From positions 2,542,001-2,606,000 of the forward strand of contig NC_019892.1 in NCBI RefSeq assembly GCF_000242455.2: 64,000 bases of DNA, read 5' to 3'. This document shows, piece after piece, positions 36,105 to 45,299 of the stretch. The notes beneath the pieces are model-generated. The model was given only the letters and a program-made list of their open reading frames with translations. It made no database searches and was not told the origin of the DNA. Numbering within the stretch: the stretch's first letter is position 1; every line of letters begins with the position of its first letter. The stretch comes from Singulisphaera acidiphila DSM 18658 (lineage in GTDB: Bacteria; Planctomycetota; Planctomycetia; Isosphaerales; Isosphaeraceae). The position numbers were made by a program, and so were the translations under genes.

Positions 36105-37394
36105 TCACGATCTCCAGAATGTGGATTCGGCGGTGGGTTGGTACGGGACTGCCAAGTGTGGGGTTTCCAGGCGTTTCTGCTTCTGGAAGAGCGACTCGAC
36201 GCCGCTGGCGGTCATGCCGGTCGTGAGCAAGGTCCGCTCGATCGGATAAGGGGCCTTGCCGGTGAGGAAGAGAGTCTCGATGTGATGAACCAGCGGGCTG
36301 AAGAAGTTGCGCATCGAGTAGTAGGGGAGGTAAAACTGGACGGAGAAAACCTCGTTCCCCTTGAGTCGGGCGGCAACGTTGCAATCGCCAACCACTCCGC
36401 CCTCGGGTTTCCCACGACTTTGCTGGAACTGGATGATGCTGGCCTTAAGTCCGTCGGCGTACTCGAATCGATAGGCGTACGACTCGGGGGCAAGCCGGCG
36501 CAAGTCGGCGTTGGATGGAAATACGTTGCTGTATGTTGGCCGGGCCGGGTTGAGCTGATGGCTACGGCTCAGGCAGGCTTCCAGCAACTTCGGATCCCAA
36601 CCGCCGGCATCCCAAGAGCCGGATTCAAGCGCCTTCCAGAAGGCTTCTCCGCGCAACGCCTGGACCGCCCTCACCCCGGTTTCACCGCCGCGTCGACGTT
36701 CCACGATGGCCTGCAAAGCCTCGATCACGTGGATGTCTCCGCCATCGATCCCGCCGCCCCAAATGCCGACCGCCTCTTCAACCTCTGCGCCTCGGGGTAA
36801 GTCGGCCGAGGGCTGGCGCCAGGTCACCGGAAGGGACGATCCGGCCATCAGACCAAAACCCATGGTCTTGGCGGTCTCGACCATTTCTTTAGCGTGGTCC
36901 CAACTCCAAGACAGGTGCTTGTCGTTGAACAAGGGGGCTGTCTTCCCACTCTTGCGGTAGACGTCCACAACTTGTTGGAAGTATTCGTAGCGAGGATAGA
37001 GTTGTTGTCCCTTCTCGTTGGCCGGGTACTTCCCGTGTTCTCCGATGAGCAAGACACCATCGACCGCCAGCGTGCTTCCGCCGCACGTCAGGGCGTCGGC
37101 GATGGTGGGATAGATCTTCATCTGCGGGTGCCGCATCGCCCGCTCTCGACTGAGGTCGTTCTTCCCGACTTGTTCGACATACAGCGAGACAACGTCCATC
37201 GCCGGCCGATGATGCTGCCCATCCCAGCCGTAGCCGTCCAAGAAACGATCGATGATGTGTTCTGAGTGAGAGTATTTATGGAAAATTGTCGTCAGTGCGG
37301 CGATTTTCGGCCGGCGCTGGGCGGACCAACCCGTGCGTCCCCAAACCAGGGTCGACGCCGCCCCCGCCAGGAATGACCGACGTGAATACCTCAT
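36105..37394 (-). CDS. Tat-exported protein of unknown function, paralogue B
   Basis: A 429-residue protein with a twin-arginine signal (YSRRSFLAGAASTLVW). It is homologous over its full length to the next gene (34848-36104), with the same conserved blocks GEHG, LYPRYE, NDKHLS and GSSLPVTWR. Its own C-terminal region has a long loop (SHQLNPARPTYSNVFPSN) not matched in copy A. It is the first gene of the three-gene minus-strand set and is divergent from the Gfo/Idh/MocA oxidoreductase gene across a 397-nt gap. Confidence 0.8.
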   Translation of the reverse strand: MRYSRRSFLAGAASTLVWGRTGWSAQRRPKIAALTTIFHKYSHSEHIIDRFLDGYGWDGQHHRPAMDVVSLYVEQVGKNDLSRERAMRHPQMKIYPTIADALTCGGSTLAVDGVLLIGEHGKYPANEKGQQLYPRYEYFQQVVDVYRKSGKTAPLFNDKHLSWSWDHAKEMVETAKTMGFGLMAGSSLPVTWRQPSADLPRGAEVEEAVGIWGGGIDGGDIHVIEALQAIVERRRGGETGVRAVQALRGEAFWKALESGSWDAGGWDPKLLEACLSRSHQLNPARPTYSNVFPSNADLRRLAPESYAYRFEYADGLKASIIQFQQSRGKPEGGVVGDCNVAARLKGNEVFSVQFYLPYYSMRNFFSPLVHHIETLFLTGKAPYPIERTLLTTGMTASGVESLFQKQKRLETPHLAVPYQPTAESTFWRS

Positions 37395-37791
37395 TCAGAG
37401 AATCTCCTGATCGAAACCGGCTCGTTTCGTGGGCCGTCATCTGATCGAGCGCCATCTCAAAGTGGATCTCAGCAGTCGTTCTCCGTGCGGGGGCGTCGGG
37501 CGTTTTGAAATGCCACGGCAACCATCGGGAGCCGCTCCGGTGACAGCGACTCCGACCGCACAAACTCCAACAGTAACGGGAGGATGGAGGTTATCCAACA
37601 TAGGTGCAAAAAATGTCTTACGGAATCGAAGACGGCCGATGCGGCAACGCTGCCGTCATTTGCCGGGTCGGTCGCCTTGCCAGCCGGCACCGGGTATTGT
37701 GGGGCGGTAAGGAGGGGCGTCCGCGCGAACCAGAATGTGAACAAACGATCCCGGGCGGCCTTCCGGCGGATCATTTGAGAGGAGTGGTCGG
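37395..37791. other. Divergent intergenic region
   Basis: It holds the promoters of the secreted paralogue operon and of the oxidoreductase gene. Frames on both strands show no domain. No clear operator was found. Confidence 0.4.
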
Positions 37792-38808
37792 ATGCGACTC
37801 GGCCTGATCGGCTCGACGGGACATTGGCAGACCTACGCGCCCGCGCTGCAACTCGTCCCGGGACTGAAGCTCGTGGCAGTCGCTGCCGCCGGGCCGGAGG
37901 AGACCACCGGTGCCTTCGACCATGCCCCAGGGCAGACGGTCGATACAAACCGGTATGACGATGCGCGGAAGATGCTGGATGTCGAGCGATTGGACGTGGT
38001 GCAGGTCTGCGGCCGTTGCGATCGGATCCCGGTTTGGATCAAGCTCTGCCTGGAACGTGGGCTGCCGGTCATGGCGGAGAAGCCGCTGGCGATGGATTTA
38101 CCTACACTTAAGCAGTTGTACCAGGCTGCGCGGAAGTCGAGTACGGCCCTCGTTCCCATGCACACGATGCGGGGTGTGTCGGAGTTGGCGACGGTAAGGC
38201 AGGCGGTTCGTGACGGGGAGATTGGCAATCCCGTGATGAGCTTCAGCCAGAAGACATACAAGTGGGGAAAGGCCCGCCCGGACTTCTACCGCAGCCGTGA
38301 GACCTTTCCTGGGCTTGCACCGTGGGTCGGGATCCACGCGTTCGACTGGCTGTACTGGATCCTCGGTGATCAGTTCACCGAGGTGATCGGGCGCGAGGGG
38401 ACGACGGTTCGCCCTGATTTCCCGGCCTGCGGTAGCCAGGCGGCTTTTGTCATGACGATGCGCAATGGCGGTGTGGCTTCGCTCACACTCGACTATCTCC
38501 GCCCGACCGCAGCGCCTTCGCACGCGGACGAACGCCTGCGGATCGCCGGGACTCATGGCGTCATCGAGACCGCACTGATCGAGCGGAAAGTCATACTCAC
38601 CACCGCCGACAGCCCGCCTCGGCCTCTTGATCTGAGCCCGCAGACGGATATTTTTACCCAGTTTGCCCGTTCGCTACGTGGAGAAGCACCACCTCCACTC
38701 ACATTGCCTGAGGCCTGCCGGATTACGGAGATTGCCATCAAGGCCCAAGAGGCGGTTGATACCGGACGTACCATCTCACTCGGTGACTCTCCCTACCATA
38801 CGGCTTGA
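37792..38808 (+). CDS. Gfo/Idh/MocA family oxidoreductase
   Basis: A 338-residue NAD(P)-dependent dehydrogenase. The N-terminal Rossmann start is MRLGLIGSTGHWQTY; the family motif EKPLAMD (about 100) carries the substrate-contacting Lys. The central PWVGIHAFDWLYWILG has the His-x-x-Asp pair (HAFD) typical of the catalytic site. AGGAG lies about 9 nt before the ATG. These enzymes oxidise sugars or inositols, or act on 3-keto-sugars in planctomycetes. It lacks a signal peptide, so it is cytoplasmic, while the divergent operon makes exported proteins; together they may handle one carbohydrate. Confidence 0.88.
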   Translation: MRLGLIGSTGHWQTYAPALQLVPGLKLVAVAAAGPEETTGAFDHAPGQTVDTNRYDDARKMLDVERLDVVQVCGRCDRIPVWIKLCLERGLPVMAEKPLAMDLPTLKQLYQAARKSSTALVPMHTMRGVSELATVRQAVRDGEIGNPVMSFSQKTYKWGKARPDFYRSRETFPGLAPWVGIHAFDWLYWILGDQFTEVIGREGTTVRPDFPACGSQAAFVMTMRNGGVASLTLDYLRPTAAPSHADERLRIAGTHGVIETALIERKVILTTADSPPRPLDLSPQTDIFTQFARSLRGEAPPPLTLPEACRITEIAIKAQEAVDTGRTISLGDSPYHTA

Positions 38809-39112
38809 ACATGGGCCGTGATTGGGGGCCTGTCTCACGGGTTTGCTCAGGTTACGTGGCTGGGGCTCCTTGTTTTATCTTCGCCAGAGTGAAATTGGTT
38901 TCGTGAAATTCTCGGATTTTTATGTGTTGATTGTGAGAAGTGGCGGATGCCCCGTCGGGTGATAACGAACTTGTTCCTTGGGAAGACTTCCAAGCATGCA
39001 TCACTTTTCTGACTCTCGCTCAATCATTCGCATTTCAGATTATCGCGAATCCATCCGATTGAGGAGAGTAGCGGAATACGGCGACTTGTCGTCAACAGGA
39101 TCGGAGAATCCC
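38809..39112. other. Intergenic, no gene seen
   Basis: It follows the oxidoreductase gene and precedes the metal efflux locus. No domain-bearing frame or clear terminator is visible. Confidence 0.4.
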
Positions 39113-39140
39113 TTGACCTTGGCCGCTGTAACCTTATGCT
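39113..39140 (+). promoter_or_regulatory. Predicted promoter of the small exported protein, leaderless
   Basis: TTGACC (39113-39118), 16-nt spacer, TATGCT (39135-39140). Transcription would begin at or next to the ATG at 39148, giving a leaderless mRNA. ACCTT is repeated directly in the spacer (39116 and 39131). Confidence 0.4.
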
Positions 39141-39147
39141 TAAGAGA

Positions 39148-39549
39148 ATGGGCCTTGCGCCTTCACGAGCGAGTCTGAAACGCGTGCGATCGATTTTGGC
39201 GACATTCCTGGCGATTCTCATCACCCTCTGCCCGCTTCTCTGCGGGGCGGCTGAGTTCGGTCAGGGTGCGCACCGTCACGATGTTTCGGGAAGTCCATCG
39301 CACGACTCGTCGGCGCCTGACCAATGTCCCGAGGAAGGGGACAATTGCATTTGCCAAGGAGCCGTTCAAGCGGATCACATCCGCTTCCTCGGGGCCCACG
39401 CCACTGGCCACTCGATCATCGTTGGCCTGCTCCTCCCCACCCCATTGCATTTGCTCTTCTCGCTGAGCCAAAAGGGGGCATCGACCGGACTGGGCCGGTG
39501 GGGGAATGCCCTCGCCGTGCGCTCGTTCCTGCAGAACTATCGCTGCTGA
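39148..39549 (+). CDS. Small exported His/Cys-containing protein of the metal efflux locus
   Basis: A 133-residue protein with an N-terminal signal sequence (ILATFLAILITLCPLLCGAAE). The mature part has AHRHD, SHDSS and CPEEGDNCICQG, all plausible metal ligands, followed by a weakly hydrophobic segment (HSIIVGLLLPTPLHLLFSL). It resembles in layout the short DUF2946-like proteins found beside copper or zinc efflux genes, but I cannot assign it to that family with certainty. It lies 174 nt before the adaptor of a heavy-metal RND pump and probably belongs to the same metal response. ATG 39148 is preferred, since the ATG at 39136 falls in the -10 box. Confidence 0.6.
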   Translation: MGLAPSRASLKRVRSILATFLAILITLCPLLCGAAEFGQGAHRHDVSGSPSHDSSAPDQCPEEGDNCICQGAVQADHIRFLGAHATGHSIIVGLLLPTPLHLLFSLSQKGASTGLGRWGNALAVRSFLQNYRC

Positions 39550-39723
39550 GTCGCCCCCCAGCGCACCTTCCTTTTTTAATGCGCTGAACCTCGACCGCCG
39601 GCCCGCCTCTTGGGCCACCGGACCCTCACGTCATCTGGTTATCACTTTCGCCAGTTCGTCAGCCCTATGCTGCGCGGCTTGCGAGGAGTGAGTGAATCTC
39701 GACATTGAGACGAGGATTGACTC

Positions 39724-41328
39724 ATGAAGCGAACGATCCTGATTGCGCTTGCGCCGTTGGTTGCACTGAGTGTCATCGGAGTGGGGCTGGCGCTTGTGCG
39801 CCCGGCTTGGATGCCCCATTGGGCGCGTGTCGGAGCTTGGAATCGAGGAGGCGACGCGAACCCAGGTGAAGCGAACGACGCGGGCCTCTACTGCAAAGAG
39901 CACGGAGTTCCCGAGAAGTTCTGCACCCTCTGCCACGAGGAGTTGATCAAAACACTGCCGCTCTGCAAGCAGCACGGCAACATTCCCGAAGAGATTTGTA
40001 CCAAGTGCCACCCCGACGTCGAGAAAGCCTATAAGATCGAGATGTGTCCGAAAGGGCACGGGCTGCCCGCGAGCTTCTGTGTTGAGTGTGGGAATACGTC
40101 GACAACTTCGGCCTCCCTCCCCGACGACGGCTGGTGTGCGACACACGGCAAGCCCGAGGTGCTGTGCCCCGACTGTGCCAAGAGTCCCAGAAAGATTGGG
40201 CCGCTCGCGCCGGGTGAACTCTCTGAGCCTTGCCGGCAGCCCTTGCCGGTTGTCAAGTTGGCCACGGCCAAGATGGTCCGCCAAGTTGGTATCCAGACGG
40301 CCCTGGTTGCGGAGGAGGTTCACTCGCACCGTCTGGGCTCGAACGCGGAAACGGCGTACGACGCAAACCACTACGCCGAGATCAGCCCGCGCGTCACCGG
40401 TTTCCTTTCCGAGATCCGCGTCGACCTCGGCCAGACCGTGCGGCGTGGCGAGGTGTTAGCCGTCGTTGACTCGGCCGAGGTCAGCGCCGCCAAGGGCCAA
40501 CTCCTTTCGGCTCATTCGGCCGTCCGGCTGGCTCAGGCCACGGCTGAGCGGACCAAGTCGCTCAGCCAGTCGGGCGCGGTTCCGGCACGCGCTGAGCTTG
40601 AGGTCATGACGGCTCTCAACCAGGCCCAGACCAGCGCGATGGACGCTGAGCAGAAGCTTCGGAACCTCGGGTTCGACAACGACCAGCTCGCCGAAATCAT
40701 CAAGAACAAGGACACGCGTAACCTGCTGGACGTCGTCTCCCCGATCGATGGGGTCGTTGTCCTCCGCCACGCCGTCAAGGGCGAGGCGGTGCAAGCGACC
40801 AGCCAGCTTTTCGCCGTGGCCGACACCTCACGGATGTGGCTCTGGATCGACGTCTACGAACGTGATATTTCCTTGATCGCGCCAGGGCAGCCGGTCTCGT
40901 TCACAATCTCGGGGGCTGATCCGAACGGACAAGGTCACGCCTTTCTGGGCGAAGTGACCTGGGTGGGAACCGAAGTCAGCGACAAAACCCGGACCTCCCG
41001 GATCCGGGCGGAGCTGGCAAACCCGAACGGCCGACTGCGGGCGAACCAATTTGGCGAAGCCGACATCCAGATCGGTGCCGAGCACAAGGCCATCGTCGTT
41101 CCCAAGGCGGCCGTCCAGCGCAAGGATGGCACCGACCTGGTCTTTCTCCCCCTCGAAGAGTCAGGGCAGTATCGCGCTCAGCGGGTCGTCACCAAACCGA
41201 CCGATCATAACGACGTCGTCGAGGTGGCCTGGGGCTTGAAACCAGGTCAGCGGGTCGTCACCAAGGGAGCCTTTCTACTCAAGACCGAGATCATGCGCGG
41301 CGCAATCGGTGCGGGCTGCTGCGAATAA
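39724..41328 (+). CDS. Heavy-metal RND efflux adaptor (CusB/CzcB) with four Cys/His repeats
   Basis: A 534-residue periplasmic adaptor. After one membrane helix (4-27), residues 57-151 hold four repeats of the form C-x(2-3)-HG-x-P-x(3)-C-x2-C: CKEHGVPEKFCTLC (57-70), CKQHGNIPEEICTKC (81-95), CPKGHGLPASFCVEC (108-122) and CATHGKPEVLCPDC (138-151). These are likely metal-binding knuckles, distinct from the YHS or CPMHP domain of other CusB proteins. The rest is a standard HlyD-type adaptor: lipoyl halves around a coiled coil (ISPRVTGFLSEIRVDLGQ and DVVSPIDGVVVLRH), beta-barrel and membrane-proximal domain ending RVVTKGAFLLKTE. It lies 27 nt before the RND pump gene. Confidence 0.93.
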   Translation: MKRTILIALAPLVALSVIGVGLALVRPAWMPHWARVGAWNRGGDANPGEANDAGLYCKEHGVPEKFCTLCHEELIKTLPLCKQHGNIPEEICTKCHPDVEKAYKIEMCPKGHGLPASFCVECGNTSTTSASLPDDGWCATHGKPEVLCPDCAKSPRKIGPLAPGELSEPCRQPLPVVKLATAKMVRQVGIQTALVAEEVHSHRLGSNAETAYDANHYAEISPRVTGFLSEIRVDLGQTVRRGEVLAVVDSAEVSAAKGQLLSAHSAVRLAQATAERTKSLSQSGAVPARAELEVMTALNQAQTSAMDAEQKLRNLGFDNDQLAEIIKNKDTRNLLDVVSPIDGVVVLRHAVKGEAVQATSQLFAVADTSRMWLWIDVYERDISLIAPGQPVSFTISGADPNGQGHAFLGEVTWVGTEVSDKTRTSRIRAELANPNGRLRANQFGEADIQIGAEHKAIVVPKAAVQRKDGTDLVFLPLEESGQYRAQRVVTKPTDHNDVVEVAWGLKPGQRVVTKGAFLLKTEIMRGAIGAGCCE

Positions 41329-41355
41329 GTCCGCCGACCAGGAAGGAGCTCCCTG

Positions 41356-44300
41356 ATGCTGAATGCGCTGATTGATTTCAGTCTGAAGAACCGGTTCGTC
41401 GTTCTCTTATTGGGGGGCGTGCTGATCGTCCTGGGAGTTCGAGCCGCGATCTACTTGCCGCTGGACGCCTTCCCCGACACCACACCGGTCCAGGTCCAGA
41501 TCAACACGACGGCCCCCGAACTGGCTCCCGAAGAGATTGAACGCCAGATCACCTTCCCGGTTGAGATGGCCCTCGGAGGTCTGAAAGGACTCGAGGATGT
41601 GCGCTCGATCTCGAAGTTCGGCCTCTCACAGGTTGTTGCCATCTTCGAGGACGGGACGGACATTTACTTCGCCCGTCAACAGATCAACGAGCGGCTGGGC
41701 GAGGTCCAACTTCCCAACGATATCGAGCGGCCTACGATGGGGCCGGTGGCCACCGGACTTGGGGAAGTCTTCCACTACATCATCACTAGCGAGAACCCGG
41801 AGTATGACCTGGCTGAGCTCAGGTCCATCCAGGATTGGGTGGTTCGCCCCCGCTTGTTGCGCGTGCCGGGTGTTGCGGAGGTGAACCCCTGGGGAGGTCT
41901 CGCCAAACAGTACGAGGTGCGTGTCGACCCGACCAGGCTCGCCAAGTACGGCCTGTCGCTCGATGAGGTCATCCAGGCCCTCGAGGAGAACAACAAGAAC
42001 GTCGGCGGCGGTTACATCTTGCGGGCCGGAGAGTCAACCTTGGTCCAGGGTGTTGGCCGGGCCCGGTCGCTCGAAGAGATCGGCAAGATCGTGATCACGG
42101 CCCGCGACGGTGTGCCGATCCGGATCGGCGATCTCGGCGAGGTCGCACTTGGCCATCGGATCAGACGCGGGGGGGCCACTGCGAACGGTCAAGGGGAGGT
42201 GATCCTCGGCCTTGCCTTCATGCGGATGGGAGAGAACTCGCGGCTCGTTACGATGGCGCTTCATAAAGCGCTGGAAGAGGTCAAGTCCGCCCTTCCCAAA
42301 GGGGTTGAGATTAGCCCTGTCTATGAACGGACCCACCTCGTCGACCAGGTGCTCAAGACGGTCGAGCGCAACTTGTTCGAGGGGGCGGTTCTGGTCATCG
42401 CCGTTCTGTTCGCCTTTCTGGGAAACTTCCGCGCCGGGCTGATTGTGGCCTCGGCGATTCCGTTCTCGATGCTCTTCGCCGTGACGATGATGGAGCGTGT
42501 CGGCATTGCCGGAAGCTTGATGAGCTTGGGCGCAATCGATTTTGGACTCGTCGTCGATAGCTCGGTGGTCATGGTCGAAAACTGCGTCCGACACCTGGCG
42601 CATGACCGTTCGAACCGCTCGAAGCTTGACGTCATTCGCGAGGCGGCAGTTGAGGTCAGGAAGCCGACGATGTTCGGTGAACTGATCATCATGATCGTCT
42701 ATTTGCCGATCCTCACCTTGCAGGGGATTGAAGGGAAGCTGTTCCGGCCGATGGCCCTGACGGTCGTTTTTGCGCTGGCCGGCTCGATGGTCTTGTCGCT
42801 GACCCTCATGCCTGCCCTGGCCTCGCTGGGGCTGCCTCGGGCTATGAGGGATCGAGAGACCTGGGTCGACAAGATCGCTCATCGTCTCTTTCAGCCGATG
42901 CTTCGGCTCGGCCTCCGATTCCCCTGGACGACACTCGGCCTCGTCGGATCGATCACGATCGGCACGACGATCCTTGGCCTCAGCCTTGGTTCGGAATTTG
43001 TGCCTCGGCTCAACGAAGGGACGATCGTCATCAACACAATCCGGCTGGCCAGCGTGAGCCTGGAGGAGTCACTCGAATACGGCACCAGGATCGAGGCACT
43101 TCTGAAGGAATCTTTCCCCGATGAGATCGAGCAGATCTGGAGCCGAACCGGAACTGCCGAGGTTGCGACCGACCCGATGGGTTTCGAGGTCTCGGACGTT
43201 TACGTCACGCTCAAGTCACGCGATCGCTGGAAGAAGGCAACATCGCAGGACCAACTCGTCGAGGAGATGGCCAAGGTCACGGAGACCTTGCCGGGCATGA
43301 GAGCCGTCTATAGCCAACCGATCGAGCTGCGCCTCAATGAAATGGTCGCCGGGATCCGGGCCGACCTTGGGATCAAGCTGTTCGGCGAAGACCTCGAGTT
43401 GCTCAAGGACAAAGGGGCCGAGATCGAACGTGTCGTCAAGCAGATCCGGGGCGCTGCGGACGTGAGCACCGAACAGGTCACGGGACTGCCCGTTCTCCGC
43501 GTCGAGGTCAACCGCGATGCGCTCGCTCGGCACGGGATCCCCGCGCGGCAGGTGCTTGATACCATCAAAGCTGCGGGAGGAATTCCGGTGGGCGCGATTC
43601 TCGAGCACGACCGGCGATTCCCCTTGGTCGTCCGCCTGCCGATGACTTATCGTGACGATCCGCGCTCACTTGAAAAGATCATGATTGAAACCGCCGCGGG
43701 GCAACGGCTTCCGCTGACTCGGCTAGCCAGCGTGGTGGAGACGACTGGCCCGTCGACCATCCAGCGCGAGTGGGGGCAGCGGAGGATCGTCGTTCAGTCG
43801 AACGTGCGCGGACGCGATATCGGATCGTTCGTTGAAGAAGCCCAGCGACGCATCGAACGGGAAGTCAGTCTGCCGACCGGTTATTATCTCGAATGGGGAG
43901 GCCAGTTCGAGAACATGCGCCGCGCTGAGCAGCGGCTGATGATCGTCGTTCCGCTGGCCCTGGCGCTTGTCCTCAGCCTGCTGTATCTGACCTTCCATTC
44001 GGTTCGCGACGCCCTGATGATCTTCAGTGGCGTCTTATTTGCGCGGGTCGGAGGCGTGCTGGGTCTCTGGTTGCGCGGGATGCCGTTCACGATCTCGGCA
44101 GGCGTCGGCTTCGTGGCGCTTGCGGGGGCCTCGATGCTGGAAGGTTTGGTTCTGGTCAGCTACATCCGCGACCGCATGGCGCACGGCGTTTCCAAGCGCG
44201 AGGCCATCGAACAGGCCCGACTTGCCCGGCTCCGGCCGGTGCTGATGACCGGCGCGGTCGCCGCCCTTGGCTTTGCCCCGATGATGCTCTCGACAGGGGT

Positions 44301-44508
44301 CGGCGCTGAGGTGCAGCGTCCGCTCGCCACGGTCGTTTTCTTTGGGATGGTCTGTGATACGTTTCTGACCATGCTGGCGCTACCGGTCCTCTATCTCCTC
44401 TTCGGAAAAGGGCCGGTCCCTCAAGCCGAGATCCCGGAAAATCAGGGGCTCGTCGATGAAGCCGAACTGATGGGACAAGAGCGATCCGCCCCCTTCGTCG
44501 AGGTTTGA
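41356..44508 (+). CDS. Heavy-metal RND efflux pump (CusA/CzcA family)
   Basis: A 1050-residue inner membrane proton-driven pump of the HME-RND family. The N-terminal helix and DAFPDTTPVQVQINT are typical of CzcA. The helix 4 signature reads GAIDFGLVVDSSVVMVEN; CzcA usually has DFGxxVDGAVVxVEN, so one Gly is Ser here. Two porter domains and twelve membrane helices are recognisable. The N-terminal methionine-rich contacts of copper pumps are not evident, so zinc, cobalt or nickel remain possible besides copper and silver. GGAAGGAG lies 9 nt before the ATG. No outer membrane factor gene follows; a strong hairpin ends the unit. Confidence 0.95.
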   Translation: MLNALIDFSLKNRFVVLLLGGVLIVLGVRAAIYLPLDAFPDTTPVQVQINTTAPELAPEEIERQITFPVEMALGGLKGLEDVRSISKFGLSQVVAIFEDGTDIYFARQQINERLGEVQLPNDIERPTMGPVATGLGEVFHYIITSENPEYDLAELRSIQDWVVRPRLLRVPGVAEVNPWGGLAKQYEVRVDPTRLAKYGLSLDEVIQALEENNKNVGGGYILRAGESTLVQGVGRARSLEEIGKIVITARDGVPIRIGDLGEVALGHRIRRGGATANGQGEVILGLAFMRMGENSRLVTMALHKALEEVKSALPKGVEISPVYERTHLVDQVLKTVERNLFEGAVLVIAVLFAFLGNFRAGLIVASAIPFSMLFAVTMMERVGIAGSLMSLGAIDFGLVVDSSVVMVENCVRHLAHDRSNRSKLDVIREAAVEVRKPTMFGELIIMIVYLPILTLQGIEGKLFRPMALTVVFALAGSMVLSLTLMPALASLGLPRAMRDRETWVDKIAHRLFQPMLRLGLRFPWTTLGLVGSITIGTTILGLSLGSEFVPRLNEGTIVINTIRLASVSLEESLEYGTRIEALLKESFPDEIEQIWSRTGTAEVATDPMGFEVSDVYVTLKSRDRWKKATSQDQLVEEMAKVTETLPGMRAVYSQPIELRLNEMVAGIRADLGIKLFGEDLELLKDKGAEIERVVKQIRGAADVSTEQVTGLPVLRVEVNRDALARHGIPARQVLDTIKAAGGIPVGAILEHDRRFPLVVRLPMTYRDDPRSLEKIMIETAAGQRLPLTRLASVVETTGPSTIQREWGQRRIVVQSNVRGRDIGSFVEEAQRRIEREVSLPTGYYLEWGGQFENMRRAEQRLMIVVPLALALVLSLLYLTFHSVRDALMIFSGVLFARVGGVLGLWLRGMPFTISAGVGFVALAGASMLEGLVLVSYIRDRMAHGVSKREAIEQARLARLRPVLMTGAVAALGFAPMMLSTGVGAEVQRPLATVVFFGMVCDTFLTMLALPVLYLLFGKGPVPQAEIPENQGLVDEAELMGQERSAPFVEV

Positions 44509-44511
44509 GAA

Positions 44512-44542
44512 GAGCGCCTCTTGATGTCGACAAGAGGCGCTC
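44512..44542. terminator. Strong hairpin between convergent genes
   Basis: A perfect 12-bp stem, GAGCGCCTCTTG and CAAGAGGCGCTC, with a 7-nt loop, begins 3 nt after the stop of the RND pump. There is no T-run on the plus strand, so it may act as a factor-assisted or bidirectional terminator. Confidence 0.6.
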
Positions 44543-44630
44543 TCAATCTCATGACCGTACGTCCTGGCTTACCACGATCCTGGAAATCCAAGCCTGGCGG
44601 GGAGAGAACAATCGAGAAGGACTCTCCCTG

Positions 44631-45245
44631 TTACTGAGGTCGGTCAACCGGAGGACGAGGCCGGTCGTTCCCGGGGCGACCGCGTCCTCCAGGAGGGCCG
44701 CCGGGACCACCCGGTCCTCCAAACCCGCCGGGGCCGCGTTCGCGCATCTCTTTGAGCTGTGCCTTCTGTTCGTCGTTGAGGATTTTCTCGAGCGAGGCAT
44801 CGACCTCTTTCTGAAGGTCCGCCACCTGTTTTTTCTGGTCGGCGGTGAGTTCCAGTCGGTCCTGGAGCATCATGGGGAAGACTTCGCCCGGGCGAAAACC
44901 TCCCCTCATGAATCCGCCCGGTCCACCACCGGGAGGTCCGCCTGCTCTGGCTGCCGGTTCCTTGCTCGCCAGGGTGGCGAGTTCTTCCTTGGTGACGGAA
45001 CCGTCCTTGTTTTCATCCGCGCGGTCGAAGAGTCGGTGCAGCCGCTCATCGGTGACTTCGGCCTTCGTCAGCGTTCCGTCCTTGTCCTTGTCGAACGCCA
45101 TCATCCGGGCCACAAGATCGTCGGCGTTGGCCGGTCTTGGGTCCCCCTCTCGACCGCGGCCTGGCCCTTGCGCTGTCGCGATCGACACCGAGGCTACTAC
45201 CGCAGCAAATCCCAATGCTGATGTGATCCAGGCTCGCGCTCGCAT
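44631..45245 (-). CDS. Exported EF-hand protein with Gly/Pro-rich tail
   Basis: A 204-residue protein with a signal peptide (ALGFAAVVASVSIATAQ). Two EF-hand calcium loops are visible: DKDKDGTLTKAE (about 52-63) and DENKDGSVTKEE (about 76-87). A helical segment starting LELTADQKKQVADLQ has the LTxxQ motif of Spy/CpxP-like proteins. The tail is Gly/Pro/Arg-rich (GGFGGPGGPGGPP). The type is frequent in planctomycetes, with role unknown. It is the last gene in the minus-strand run headed by the ECF sigma factor, though the 55-nt gap to the dioxygenase gene only suggests an operon. Confidence 0.85.
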   Translation of the reverse strand: MRARAWITSALGFAAVVASVSIATAQGPGRGREGDPRPANADDLVARMMAFDKDKDGTLTKAEVTDERLHRLFDRADENKDGSVTKEELATLASKEPAARAGGPPGGGPGGFMRGGFRPGEVFPMMLQDRLELTADQKKQVADLQKEVDASLEKILNDEQKAQLKEMRERGPGGFGGPGGPGGPPGGRGRPGNDRPRPPVDRPQ

Positions 45246-45299
45246 TGGTGCTCTCTTTCGCTTGCGAATGGTGAGTCGAAGTCCCCAAACGTCGCGTGG

